The notes under the pieces are model-generated. The model was given only the letters and a program-made list of their open reading frames with translations. It had not been told where the DNA came from and did not search any database. Below, one piece after another: positions 34,201 through 41,106 of a stretch of 64,000 nucleotides of DNA. Source of the stretch: CAYWMY01 sp046352935 (lineage in GTDB: Bacteria > Pseudomonadota > Gammaproteobacteria > Steroidobacterales > Steroidobacteraceae); NCBI GenBank assembly GCA_046352935.1, contig JAXMGR010000011.1:69589-133588 (forward strand). The letters are read 5' to 3'. The position numbers and the translations under genes are program-made. Numbering within the stretch: position 1 is the first letter of the stretch; every line of letters begins with the position of its first letter.

Positions 34201-34484
34201 TCGAGGCGCTGGGGCTTGCCCTGCGGCATGGCGGGCGTTTCGCGGATGCGGAAACGGCGTATCGTGATGCGCTTGGCCTGGATCCGGGTCGTGGTACGAC
34301 CCTGTTGAACCTGGCGGTGCTGCTCGATCTGTACCTCGACAGGCCGGCCGAAGCCGCGCCCCTGTACGAGAGGTATCAGTCGCTGCAGCTGGAGCCCGAC
34401 GCGAAGGTGACGCAATGGCTCAAGGAACTGCGGACCCGGGTGCCAGCCGGCACTCCGGCCCCCGCCACGGGTGGTGCCTCGTGA
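31281..34484 (+). CDS. Large exported TPR-repeat protein
   Basis: A 1067-residue exported protein. A signal peptide (MVLIAALLHAGAVSA) precedes many TPR-like units spread over the whole length, such as ILYQLARAWEAEGDPAKALDYLDRMV, GEILFSAGRWAPAETAYAGVL, DALFEARRFDEAVAEYEHSAYDY, AEFEQGRFADAEAAYVRTQRL and LGLALRHGGRFADAETAYRDAL. TolA-binding YbgF and BamD have similar repeats, and gliding-machine TPR proteins are also of this kind. The ATG overlaps the previous stop (ATGA) and its own stop overlaps the GTG of the next gene, so all three are coupled. The arrangement suggests a periplasmic scaffold linking inner-membrane motor and outer-membrane barrels. Confidence 0.85.
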   Translation: MSRRVTMVLIAALLHAGAVSARERPPPSPSEKTIGDLPARTVEIDRNAPVSADPDRARRLYRQFLEQDAADPAMRAEATRRLADLALEAAELERSEDSGVLAGGINSREAIELYGRLLDADPQYPRADAILYQLARAWEAEGDPAKALDYLDRMVARYPDSRLIDEAQFRRGEILFSAGRWAPAETAYAGVLAHGSGSGFHRQALYKIGWAQFKQTRMEESVESFLDLLDLMLVDPRNPDRAVEPASLSRADRELVDDTFRAMSLQFVAQDGAATASEMIARHGPTPYEWLVHDRLGDLLIEKERYTDAADTYRAFAARRSSDIHAPGLQTKAIEAYRKGGFASLVLAAKREYVEQYGFESAFWKGRDRDSAPDVVAALKANLRDVAQHHHAVAQRSRSADDYAVAARWYRDYLRSFPGDPDSAATNHLLADALFEARRFDEAVAEYEHSAYDYPQYPRAAEAGYAALASHDRHGATLAGDERTAWHRREIDAEIRFATTFQQHPEAPAVMLRASQQLYEIREHAAAADAATQLLALWPALPDASQRVAWNLIADAEFEQGRFADAEAAYVRTQRLMKPDDRFAVAVNDRLAASIYKQGESRRDAGDLPGAVDELLRVAQLAPGSDVSVTAQYDAGALLLQMKEWGRAIDVLESFRRAHPRHEFTAKIPRQLALAYAEAGRGREAAIEYRAIADDTRETPELRREALAEAARLFDAASAREPAAEAYRVYVDRHPEPLDQAIAARVRLADLAGPAGAGGERPRWLRDVVTADAGAGATRTDYSRTRAAFAALELAALDRDRFAAVALQAPLKKSLQVKRSALVQAVGAYQKAADYGIAEIVNAATFETGSLYRRLASDLLQSERPKDLDAEAGEQYALLLEEQAFPLEEKAIELHALNVARSRQGQFDRWIEASYQALAELKPARYARTEATFPAALAGGATDAVALAGQGLWSDAAGVLRTAHEAAPADPAILEALGLALRHGGRFADAETAYRDALGLDPGRGTTLLNLAVLLDLYLDRPAEAAPLYERYQSLQLEPDAKVTQWLKELRTRVPAGTPAPATGGAS

Positions 34485-34891
34485 GACGCTGGTTCGCTCT
34501 CTTGGCGGCATCGACGATCGTGATGGCCGCCCGGGCTGCTCCGCCGGCGCCGCCCCCGCGCCCGGAGTCGCCGGCACCGCCCGCTGCGTCGTCGCCAGAC
34601 GACAGGCATGCGGCCGTGAAGCCGCAGACACGGGATAGACTCGACCTCGACACGACGACGATCACGGGCAACCGGGAGCTGCCCAAGGTCATGTATGTCG
34701 TGCCCTGGAAGAAGGCCGACCTGGGAGACCTCTCCGGCCGACCGGCGAACAGCCTCCTCGACGAGGTGCTCGCACCGGTCGACCGCGACGTGTTCCGGCG
34801 TCAGCTCAGCTATTTTTCGCAGATCGACCAATACGTCACGAAGCAAAATCCGGGTCCCGCCAGCGGTGCGGATGCGGTAAACGCGCACTGA
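34481..34891 (+). CDS. Small exported protein
   Basis: A 136-residue protein with a signal peptide (VRRWFALLAASTIVMAARA). A Pro/Ala-rich stretch (PPAPPPRPESPAPPA) follows, then DLDTTTITGNRELPKVMYVVPWKKADLGDL and a C-terminal helix (DRDVFRRQLSYFSQIDQYV). The start is GTG at 34481, overlapping the TPR stop (GTGA). I do not recognise the family; MYVVPWKKAD is the most conserved-looking part. The Pro-rich linker would let it span the periplasm or peptidoglycan. It is separated by 68 bases from the ExbB-like gene and almost certainly belongs to the same transcript. Confidence 0.75.
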   Translation: MRRWFALLAASTIVMAARAAPPAPPPRPESPAPPAASSPDDRHAAVKPQTRDRLDLDTTTITGNRELPKVMYVVPWKKADLGDLSGRPANSLLDEVLAPVDRDVFRRQLSYFSQIDQYVTKQNPGPASGADAVNAH

Positions 34892-34959
34892 GACCTGCGA
34901 CACGGAGCCCCGCATGGGGCGGCATTAGCTTGAGCCCCGCACACCGAGGAGCGGAATCA

Positions 34960-35709
34960 ATGGAAGCCTGGGACATCATCGCGAACTTCTTCCGGCAGGG
35001 CGGCGTGTTCCTGTATCCGATCGCGCTGACGCTGGCGGTCGGCATCGCGATCGCGATCGAACGGTTCATCTACGTGACGCGTACGTCGTCCGGAAACAAG
35101 CGGTTCTGGGCCGAGTTGCAGCCCATGCTCGAGAAAGGCGCGTTCCGCGCCGCCCTCGCCGAGGCCTCGAAGTCCGATACGGCGCTCGCGAAGATCATGC
35201 AGTACGGCCTGTCGAGGGTTGCGACGGCGCGTCGCCGTGACGATGTGGAGAAGGCAGTCGAGGAAAGCCTCGTGGAGGTGATCCCGCGGCTCGAGAAGAG
35301 AACCCACTTCCTCGCAACCCTGGCGAACATCGGCATGCTGATGGGTCTGCTCGGTACCGTGATCGGCCTGATCCACGCGTTCGCGGCCGTCGCGACGGCG
35401 AATCCCGCGGAGAAGGCGAGTCTGCTCGCAGCCAGCATTTCGGTCGCGATGAACAACACGGCACTCGGTCTCGTCGTTGCCATCACCCTGCTGCTCGCAC
35501 ACATGTATCTCGAGAGCCGGACGACGGAGCTGGTCGACTCCTTCGAAGTCGCTTCGATCAAGTTCCTCAATTGCCTCGTGGAGCACCGTGACGGACAGGG
35601 AGCCGCCGATGGCGTGGTTGCGTCGCAGGCGGCGCCGGCCTCGCAGAGCCCGGTCCGGGCGCCGCACCGGCCCGCCGACCCGGCGACGTCCGGAGCGGCT
35701 CGCGCGTGA
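34960..35709 (+). CDS. MotA/TolQ/ExbB proton channel protein
   Basis: A 249-residue inner-membrane protein. It has three membrane helices: about 17-37 (VFLYPIALTLAVGIAIAIERF), 118-140 (ATLANIGMLMGLLGTVIGLIHAF) and 158-180 (SVAMNNTALGLVVAITLLLAHMY), with a cytoplasmic loop between the first two. The ANIGMLMGLLGTVIGLI and SVAMNNTALGLVVAI phrases are diagnostic of ExbB/TolQ. It forms the stator-like channel that, with ExbD/TolR proteins, converts proton flow into movement of a TonB/TolA-like arm. GAGGAG before ATG 34960 supports the start. The C-terminal tail of about 40 residues is disordered. It overlaps the next gene by four bases (GTGA). Confidence 0.93.
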   Translation: MEAWDIIANFFRQGGVFLYPIALTLAVGIAIAIERFIYVTRTSSGNKRFWAELQPMLEKGAFRAALAEASKSDTALAKIMQYGLSRVATARRRDDVEKAVEESLVEVIPRLEKRTHFLATLANIGMLMGLLGTVIGLIHAFAAVATANPAEKASLLAASISVAMNNTALGLVVAITLLLAHMYLESRTTELVDSFEVASIKFLNCLVEHRDGQGAADGVVASQAAPASQSPVRAPHRPADPATSGAARA

Positions 35710-36215
35710 GCGGATCGCGGCTGGCACGCCGGCAGGCGCGGCACCATCGCCGCTACCGCGGCCGGAACGATCTGAACATCGTTCCGATGCTGGACGTCAT
35801 GGTGATCCTGGTGTTCTTCCTGATCTTCACCGCCGTGTTCTCGCGGACGAGTATCTTGGAGCTGTCGCTGCCGGCGCCGTCCAGTGACCAGCCGCCCTTG
35901 CCGCCACAGCTGGAACTCGAGGTCATCGTGAGGCATGACTCCATCGCGGTCGCGGACCGGTCGTCCGGACCGTTGAAGGTCATCCCCGTTGCCGCGACCG
36001 GATACGACCTTGCGGGCCTCACCGAATTCCTCAAGGTGGTCAAGGCGAAGTTCCCGGACAAGACCGACGCCACGGTCCTGCTCGAACCGGACGTGAGCTA
36101 CGACACCATGGTCCAGGTCATGGACGCGGTTCGCAGCTTCGAGGTGAAGCAGAGCGGTCAGGTCGTCCGGGGCGAGCTGTTTCCGCAGGTCGCGGTGGGG
36201 GACGCGCCGACATGA
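35706..36215 (+). CDS. ExbD/TolR biopolymer transport protein, first copy
   Basis: A 169-residue ExbD/TolR protein. A basic cytoplasmic N-terminus is followed by one membrane helix starting with the family motif LNIVPMLDVMVILVFFLIF; the Asp in MLDVM is the proton-carrying residue. The periplasmic part ends with TVLLEPDVSYDTMVQVMDAVRSFE, the usual ExbD dimer domain. The start is GTG, overlapping the ExbB stop by four bases. Two ExbD-type proteins with one ExbB is the composition seen in some gliding motors (AglR with AglQ and AglS) rather than in simple siderophore TonB systems. It is coupled to the second copy through an ATGA overlap. Confidence 0.92.
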   Translation: MSGSRLARRQARHHRRYRGRNDLNIVPMLDVMVILVFFLIFTAVFSRTSILELSLPAPSSDQPPLPPQLELEVIVRHDSIAVADRSSGPLKVIPVAATGYDLAGLTEFLKVVKAKFPDKTDATVLLEPDVSYDTMVQVMDAVRSFEVKQSGQVVRGELFPQVAVGDAPT

Positions 36216-36724
36216 CTTCGCTGCGGATGCGACAGCGCGGCCGGCGGCGGGGTGGGCGTGGCGCGGGTGGCGGTCACGGACCGCTGGCGCTCGTGCCGAT
36301 GATCGACATGCTGACGATCCTCGTCGTCTATCTGCTGGTGCACGCCGCGGATTACGAGATCCTGCCCAATACGAAGAACATCGCGATCCCGCAGTCGGTG
36401 TCCGAGGCCAAGCCGCGGGAGTCGGTCACGCTGCTGGTCACGCGTGACACCGTGTACGTGAATGGTGCCGCGGTGGTGCCGCTGGAGGTCGTGCGGACCA
36501 GCGAGGGCAGCGTCGTCGAACCACTGGTCGTCGCTCTGCGGGGCGTGGGAGGCCGGGACATGGTCTCGGGCAGGACGGATCGCCGCGAGGTCACGGTGCT
36601 CGCGGATCGCGAGCTGCCCTACAGCGTGATGCGCCGGATCATGTCGAGCGCGTCGGCCGCCGACTACACGGCCGTGTCGCTCGCGGTCATCGAGAAAGCC
36701 CGCGCTGCCGCGGCAATCGGCTGA
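36212..36724 (+). CDS. ExbD/TolR biopolymer transport protein, second copy
   Basis: A 170-residue ExbD/TolR protein. The very basic, Gly-rich N-terminus (RMRQRGRRRGGRGAGGG) leads into LALVPMIDMLTILVVYLLVH, with the channel Asp in MIDML. The periplasmic domain has VTLLVTRDTVYVNG and VTVLADRELPYSVMRRIMSSAS. It differs strongly from the first copy, which suggests a distinct place in the motor rather than simple duplication. ATG overlaps the previous stop (ATGA, 36212-36215). The AgmX/TonB-like gene starts 10 bases downstream. Confidence 0.92.
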   Translation: MTSLRMRQRGRRRGGRGAGGGHGPLALVPMIDMLTILVVYLLVHAADYEILPNTKNIAIPQSVSEAKPRESVTLLVTRDTVYVNGAAVVPLEVVRTSEGSVVEPLVVALRGVGGRDMVSGRTDRREVTVLADRELPYSVMRRIMSSASAADYTAVSLAVIEKARAAAAIG

Positions 36725-36734
36725 CGCGATCCTC

Positions 36735-37652
36735 ATGGCCGCCGTCGTCGCCTATCGTGTCTTCGATCTCCCCTGGAGTCCGGTCGCCGGCGAGGAGCGG
36801 CGTTTCCGCAGCATCCTGGGCGCCATCCTGCTGATCTTCGTCGCGGTCGGGGCCGTCATCCCGTTCATGCCCGTGCCGGAACGTCCGGCGACGCCGCCTG
36901 CACTGCCGGAGCGCATCGTGAAGCTGGTGCTCGAACAGCCGAAGCCGCCGCCGAAGCCGAAGGTCGAGCCGAAGGTCGAGAAGGCTCCGGTCACCGAGGT
37001 CTCTCCGGTTCCGAAGCCGGTGCCGGCCGTGCCGAAGCTCGACGCGCGCCAGCGTGCCGAGAAGGCCGGGGTGTTCCAGATCAAGGACGAGCTCGATGAC
37101 CTGCGAGAGGTCGTCGATACCTCCCGTTTCGCGTCGACGCAGAATCTGAGCGGCAAGGTCGATGGACCCGGTCACGCGGAGCGTTCGTTGATCACCGCCG
37201 GCGTTGCGAGCGGCAGCCGCGGCATCAACACGGCGGCGCTGTCGCGAGGTTATGGCGCCGGCGTCGGTGCTCTGCGGGGACAGGTGAACACGCAGAATAT
37301 GCCGCTCGCGACCGAGTCCCGCTCCGGGGACCAGCCTCGTCGGTCGGGACCCGGCAAGAAAGCCGCGCGTACGCAGGAAGAGATCGAGCTCGTGTTCGAT
37401 CGGAACAAGGCGGCCCTGTACGCCATCTACAGCCGTGCGCTTCGTGAGACCCCGGAGCTGCAGGGCAAGTTCGTCGTGCAATTGACCATCACGCCCGCGG
37501 GCGAGGTCGTGGAATGCCACGTCGTCTCGAGCGAGCTCGCTGATCCCGATCTCGAGCGCAAGCTCGTCGCGCGGATCCGCATGTTCCGCTTCGAGGCCAG
37601 GGACGTCGAAACCATGACCGCGACGAAGCCGATCGAGTTCTTCCCCGCCTGA
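36735..37652 (+). CDS. TonB-like energy transducer with AgmX/PglI C-terminal domain
   Basis: A 305-residue protein. A single membrane helix (SILGAILLIFVAVGAVIPFM, about 26-45) is followed by a Pro/Lys/Val-rich periplasmic rod (EQPKPPPKPKVEPKVEKAP, about 66-105). The C-terminal 90 residues form a TonB-like AgmX/PglI domain with EIELVFDRNKAALYAIYSRAL and GKFVVQLTITPAGEVVECHVVSS. In myxobacteria such proteins belong to the adventurous gliding machinery. It would be the arm driven by the ExbB and ExbD proteins just upstream. No clear ribosome-binding site precedes the ATG, so translation may depend on the upstream gene. It ends the plus arm, followed by a hairpin. Confidence 0.88.
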   Translation: MAAVVAYRVFDLPWSPVAGEERRFRSILGAILLIFVAVGAVIPFMPVPERPATPPALPERIVKLVLEQPKPPPKPKVEPKVEKAPVTEVSPVPKPVPAVPKLDARQRAEKAGVFQIKDELDDLREVVDTSRFASTQNLSGKVDGPGHAERSLITAGVASGSRGINTAALSRGYGAGVGALRGQVNTQNMPLATESRSGDQPRRSGPGKKAARTQEEIELVFDRNKAALYAIYSRALRETPELQGKFVVQLTITPAGEVVECHVVSSELADPDLERKLVARIRMFRFEARDVETMTATKPIEFFPA

Positions 37653-37659
37653 CCCGGTC

Positions 37660-37683
37660 TGCCCGGGCACCTGGCGCCGGGCA
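37660..37683 (+). terminator. Hairpin after the AgmX/TonB-like gene
   Basis: TGCCCGG (37660-37666) and CCGGGCA (37677-37683) pair exactly, eight bases after the stop. No T-tract follows. It likely marks the end of the plus arm of the envelope cluster. Confidence 0.45.
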
Positions 37684-37804
37684 CGACGCGCCGCGGAGCT
37701 GCATTATCGCGATCGCGGCGGGGCGCGATCCCGGCGGGGCTTGGGGGTCGCCGCCCATCCGGCGTACCATTGCAGCCCGTTTTCCCGGCCCACAGGATCC
37801 CCCA

Positions 37805-38287
37805 ATGCACATCGAGCGCGACCGCGTCGTCGTCCTTCATTACACGCTGAAGAACGATGCCGGAGAGGTACTGGAGGCGTCGCACGGGTCGGCCCCGATC
37901 GCGTACCTGCACGGTCACGGCAACCTCGTTCCCGGGCTCGAGAAGGCGCTGGCCGGCAAGCGCTCCGGCGATGTCCTGTCGGTCGTCGTGCTTCCGGCGG
38001 AGGGGTATGGCGAGCGCAGTCCGGGCCTCGTCCAGGTCGTGGCGAAATCGGCGCTCAAGCTCGACGTCGACCCCGTGGTCGGCATGCAGTTGACCGCCCG
38101 CGGACCGCAGGGAGCGCGGGTTCTCACGGTCACGCAGGTCGGACGCGACACCGTGACGCTCGATGGCAATCACCCGATGGCCGGCAAGACACTCCATTTC
38201 GACGTCGAAGTGACCGAGGTGCGCAAGGCAACGCGGGAGGAACTGGCCCACGGTCACGTCCACGGGGCCGGTGGCCACCAGCACTGA
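37805..38287 (+). CDS. slyD: FKBP-type peptidyl-prolyl isomerase (SlyD-like)
   Basis: A 160-residue cytoplasmic FKBP with inserted-in-flap domain. The N-terminal IERDRVVVLHYTLKNDAGEVLEAS and YLHGHGNLVPGLEKALAGKRSGD match SlyD, followed by the IF chaperone domain (VLPAEGYGERSPGLVQVV) and the returning NHPMAGKTLHFDVEVTEV. The C-terminus is His-rich (HGHVHGAGGHQH), as in metal-binding SlyD tails, though shorter than in E. coli (196 residues). It catalyses proline isomerisation and aids nickel enzyme maturation in other species. AGGA lies eight bases before the ATG. It is followed after 56 bases by ppc. Confidence 0.9.
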   Translation: MHIERDRVVVLHYTLKNDAGEVLEASHGSAPIAYLHGHGNLVPGLEKALAGKRSGDVLSVVVLPAEGYGERSPGLVQVVAKSALKLDVDPVVGMQLTARGPQGARVLTVTQVGRDTVTLDGNHPMAGKTLHFDVEVTEVRKATREELAHGHVHGAGGHQH

Positions 38288-38343
38288 GACGAAGCAGCGG
38301 AGGCGGGGACTCACACTGTTCGAGCCGACCCCGCCGGCCACAG

Positions 38344-41064
38344 ATGGACCGACAGGACATCCACTTCCCTCCGAGCCAGGCGGCACTGCGTGACGACGTG
38401 CACGCCGTGGGTGGCCTCGTGGGCGAGGTGCTCCGCGACCAGGGTGGGGATGAGCTGTTCAGCCTCGTGGAGGGCGATCGCGTGGCGGCGATCCGGCGTC
38501 GCGCAGGCGACGAGTCCGGCGCTGCGGAACTCGCAATGCGCACCGCCGCAAGGTCCCCGGCGGTCGCGCAGGATCTGGTGCGCGCGTTCTCCACGTGGTT
38601 CCAGGTCGTCAATCTCGCCGAGAAGGTCCATCGCGTACGCCGTCGTCGCAACTACCTGAACGATTCCGATCGTCCGCAGCCCGGCGGCATCGGCGACGCG
38701 ATCATGCGCCTCAAGGTCGATGGACACTCGGCGGAGCAGGCGCTCGCATTGCTGCGCGACCTCACTCTCCGTCCGACGTTCACGACCCATCCGACCGAAG
38801 TCACGCGCCGCACCATGCTGCGCAAACAGCAGCAGATCGCCTCCCTCATGATCGAGCGGCTCGATCCGTCGCAGACCCCGGACGAGCGGCGTCTCGTCTG
38901 GGAACGCGTGCGCATGGAGCTGACCTCGGGCTGGCAGACGGAGAACCACCCTCGCGAGCGACTGACCGTCGCGGACGAACGCGAGCACGTGCTCTTCTAT
39001 CTCACCGAGGTCATCTATCGGATCATTCCCGCATTCTACGAGGAGATCGAGTTCGCGTTCGAGCATGCCTACGGGATCGATCGCGCCGCGATGCCGCTGC
39101 CGATCATGCTGCACTTCGGTACCTGGGTCGGTGGCGACATGGACGGGAACCCCGAGATCCATGCCAAGGCGATCCGGGAAACCCTGCATCGGCAGCAGAA
39201 GGTGATCATCTCGACGTATTACGATGAGTGCCTCGCGCTGGCCGACCGGCTGTCGCAGAGCGCGTCGCGCGTGGGTGTCTCGCGGCAGCTCGAGGGACGC
39301 ATCGAGGAATACCTGCGCCTGCTGCCGGGCACGCAGTCCATCGCGCCTGCACGTCACGATCGCATGCCGTACCGCCTCTTCCTGAGTCAGATCGCGGAGC
39401 GTCTGAAGACGACCTACGACGGCAACCCGAACCAGTACGAGCACGTCGGGCAGTTCGAGGCCGATGTCCTGCTCGTCGCCGACAGTCTGCGCAACAACAA
39501 GGGGACGCACGCGGGGCTGTTCCCCGTCGAGCGGCTGTTGCGCCGCATCCGGACCTTCGGATTCCACCTCGCCACGCTCGACATCCGCCAGCATGCCGAT
39601 GTGCACCGCCAGGTGATCGGCGAGGGCTTCGGCGATGCCGGCTGGGAACAGCGACCCGTGCAGGAGCGTACCGACGCGCTCGGTCGTGCACTGGAACGCG
39701 ACCAGGGGCCGGTCTCGCCGCTCGGCGCCACGGGACGCCGCACGCTGGCCGTCTTCGAGGCCATGGTCCAGTGCCGGCATCGATATGGCCGCCGGGCCGT
39801 CGGCGACTACATCGTCTGCGGTACGCGAGATCTCGACGACCTGCTGTCGGTGCTGCTGCTCGCGCGATGGGCCGATGTCACGGACAAGAAGACGGGGCAG
39901 GCGCCCATCGACGTCGTGCCGCTCTTCGACACGGTTCCCACGCTGCAGCGATCGGCCGAAGTGATGCAGAGCCTCTTCGACGACCCGCGGTACCGGCGGC
40001 ACCTGGAGTCGCGCGGGCGGCGCCAGACGGTGCTGGTGGGTTATTCGGACAGCAACAAGGGGAGCGGCATCGCCACGGCCCGGTTCGGGCTCTACCAGGC
40101 GCAGCGGGCGCTGGTCGAGGCGGCGGGAGCCAGCGACATCCGGCTCACGCTCTTCTATGGCCGCGGGGGTACGACGAGCCGGGGCGGCGGCCGCATCGAC
40201 GCGCTGGTCCGCAGCACGCCCCCGGGCGCGATCCGTAACGAACTGCGCGTGACCGAACAGGGCGACGTGGTGAACAACAACTACGGCCTGCCGGTGATCG
40301 CTCTCCGGAACTTCGGCCGTGCCTTCCACTCGGTCGTGCTCGCGACGGCGGGCACGATGCGCCAGGGGCCGGGAAAGCCCCGTTTCCCGGAGTGCATGGC
40401 GACCGTCTCCGAGGCCAGCGAGAAACGCTATTCCGGTCTTCTCGCCGAGCCCGAGAGGCTGCACCGGTTCTTCCGGCAGGTGACGCCCATCGATGTCATC
40501 GAACGCATGCACGTCGGCGCGCGCCCCGCGTACAGGCAGGGGCGTCACGATCTCGCGGGCCTGCGCGCGGTGCCGTGGGTCTTCGCGTGGACGCAGTCGC
40601 GTCATCTGCTGCCGGGCTGGTTCGGCATGGGCAGCGGGCTCGATGCTGCCGCGCGCATCCACGGCTCGTCGGCCCTGGCCGAGATGTACGGCGGCTGGCC
40701 CTTCTTCGCGACGCTCCTCGACGACGTCGAGAGCCAGCTCGCGAAGGCCGATTCGACGATCGCCACGCTGTACGAAGCGCTGATCGAGCCGGAATTCCAG
40801 CCTTACGTCGAGGAGATCCACCGTGAATACGCGCTGACCTGCCGCTGGGTCACGTGGATCAAGGGGGAGGTGGACCTGCTGGACAGCGATCCCAATCTGC
40901 AGCGCGCCATCCTGCTGCGGGCCCCGTATCTCGATCCCATGCACCTGATGCAGGTCGACCTCCTGAAGCGATGGCGCGCTTCCGGGTGCGCGGACCATGA
41001 ACTGCTGGACGCCCTGATGTCCAGCATTTCCGGAATCGCGCAGGGCCTGCAGTCAACGGGTTGA
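38344..41064 (+). CDS. ppc: Phosphoenolpyruvate carboxylase
   Basis: A 906-residue PEP carboxylase (883 in E. coli) that makes oxaloacetate from PEP and bicarbonate to refill the TCA cycle. The catalytic histidine is H149 in FTTHPTEVTRRTM; a second signature is GYSDSNKGSG (566-575). Also seen are GTWVGGDMDGNPE, FYGRGGTTSRGGG, and the C-terminal LQSTG in place of the common RNTG ending. The longer open frame upstream of 38344 overlaps slyD and is a shadow. Its start codon lies 56 bases after slyD. The gene is complete and housekeeping in nature. Confidence 0.95.
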   Translation: MDRQDIHFPPSQAALRDDVHAVGGLVGEVLRDQGGDELFSLVEGDRVAAIRRRAGDESGAAELAMRTAARSPAVAQDLVRAFSTWFQVVNLAEKVHRVRRRRNYLNDSDRPQPGGIGDAIMRLKVDGHSAEQALALLRDLTLRPTFTTHPTEVTRRTMLRKQQQIASLMIERLDPSQTPDERRLVWERVRMELTSGWQTENHPRERLTVADEREHVLFYLTEVIYRIIPAFYEEIEFAFEHAYGIDRAAMPLPIMLHFGTWVGGDMDGNPEIHAKAIRETLHRQQKVIISTYYDECLALADRLSQSASRVGVSRQLEGRIEEYLRLLPGTQSIAPARHDRMPYRLFLSQIAERLKTTYDGNPNQYEHVGQFEADVLLVADSLRNNKGTHAGLFPVERLLRRIRTFGFHLATLDIRQHADVHRQVIGEGFGDAGWEQRPVQERTDALGRALERDQGPVSPLGATGRRTLAVFEAMVQCRHRYGRRAVGDYIVCGTRDLDDLLSVLLLARWADVTDKKTGQAPIDVVPLFDTVPTLQRSAEVMQSLFDDPRYRRHLESRGRRQTVLVGYSDSNKGSGIATARFGLYQAQRALVEAAGASDIRLTLFYGRGGTTSRGGGRIDALVRSTPPGAIRNELRVTEQGDVVNNNYGLPVIALRNFGRAFHSVVLATAGTMRQGPGKPRFPECMATVSEASEKRYSGLLAEPERLHRFFRQVTPIDVIERMHVGARPAYRQGRHDLAGLRAVPWVFAWTQSRHLLPGWFGMGSGLDAAARIHGSSALAEMYGGWPFFATLLDDVESQLAKADSTIATLYEALIEPEFQPYVEEIHREYALTCRWVTWIKGEVDLLDSDPNLQRAILLRAPYLDPMHLMQVDLLKRWRASGCADHELLDALMSSISGIAQGLQSTG

Positions 41065-41106
41065 GCGCCAGCCGCTGCCGCGGGCGCCGACCGTCACCGA
41101 GTCACC

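Noticed and set aside
31563..34631. Minus-strand open frame (1022 codons) opposite the large TPR gene
   Set aside because: Shadow frame with no recognisable domain; the plus strand shows regular TPR repeats and overlaps its neighbours.
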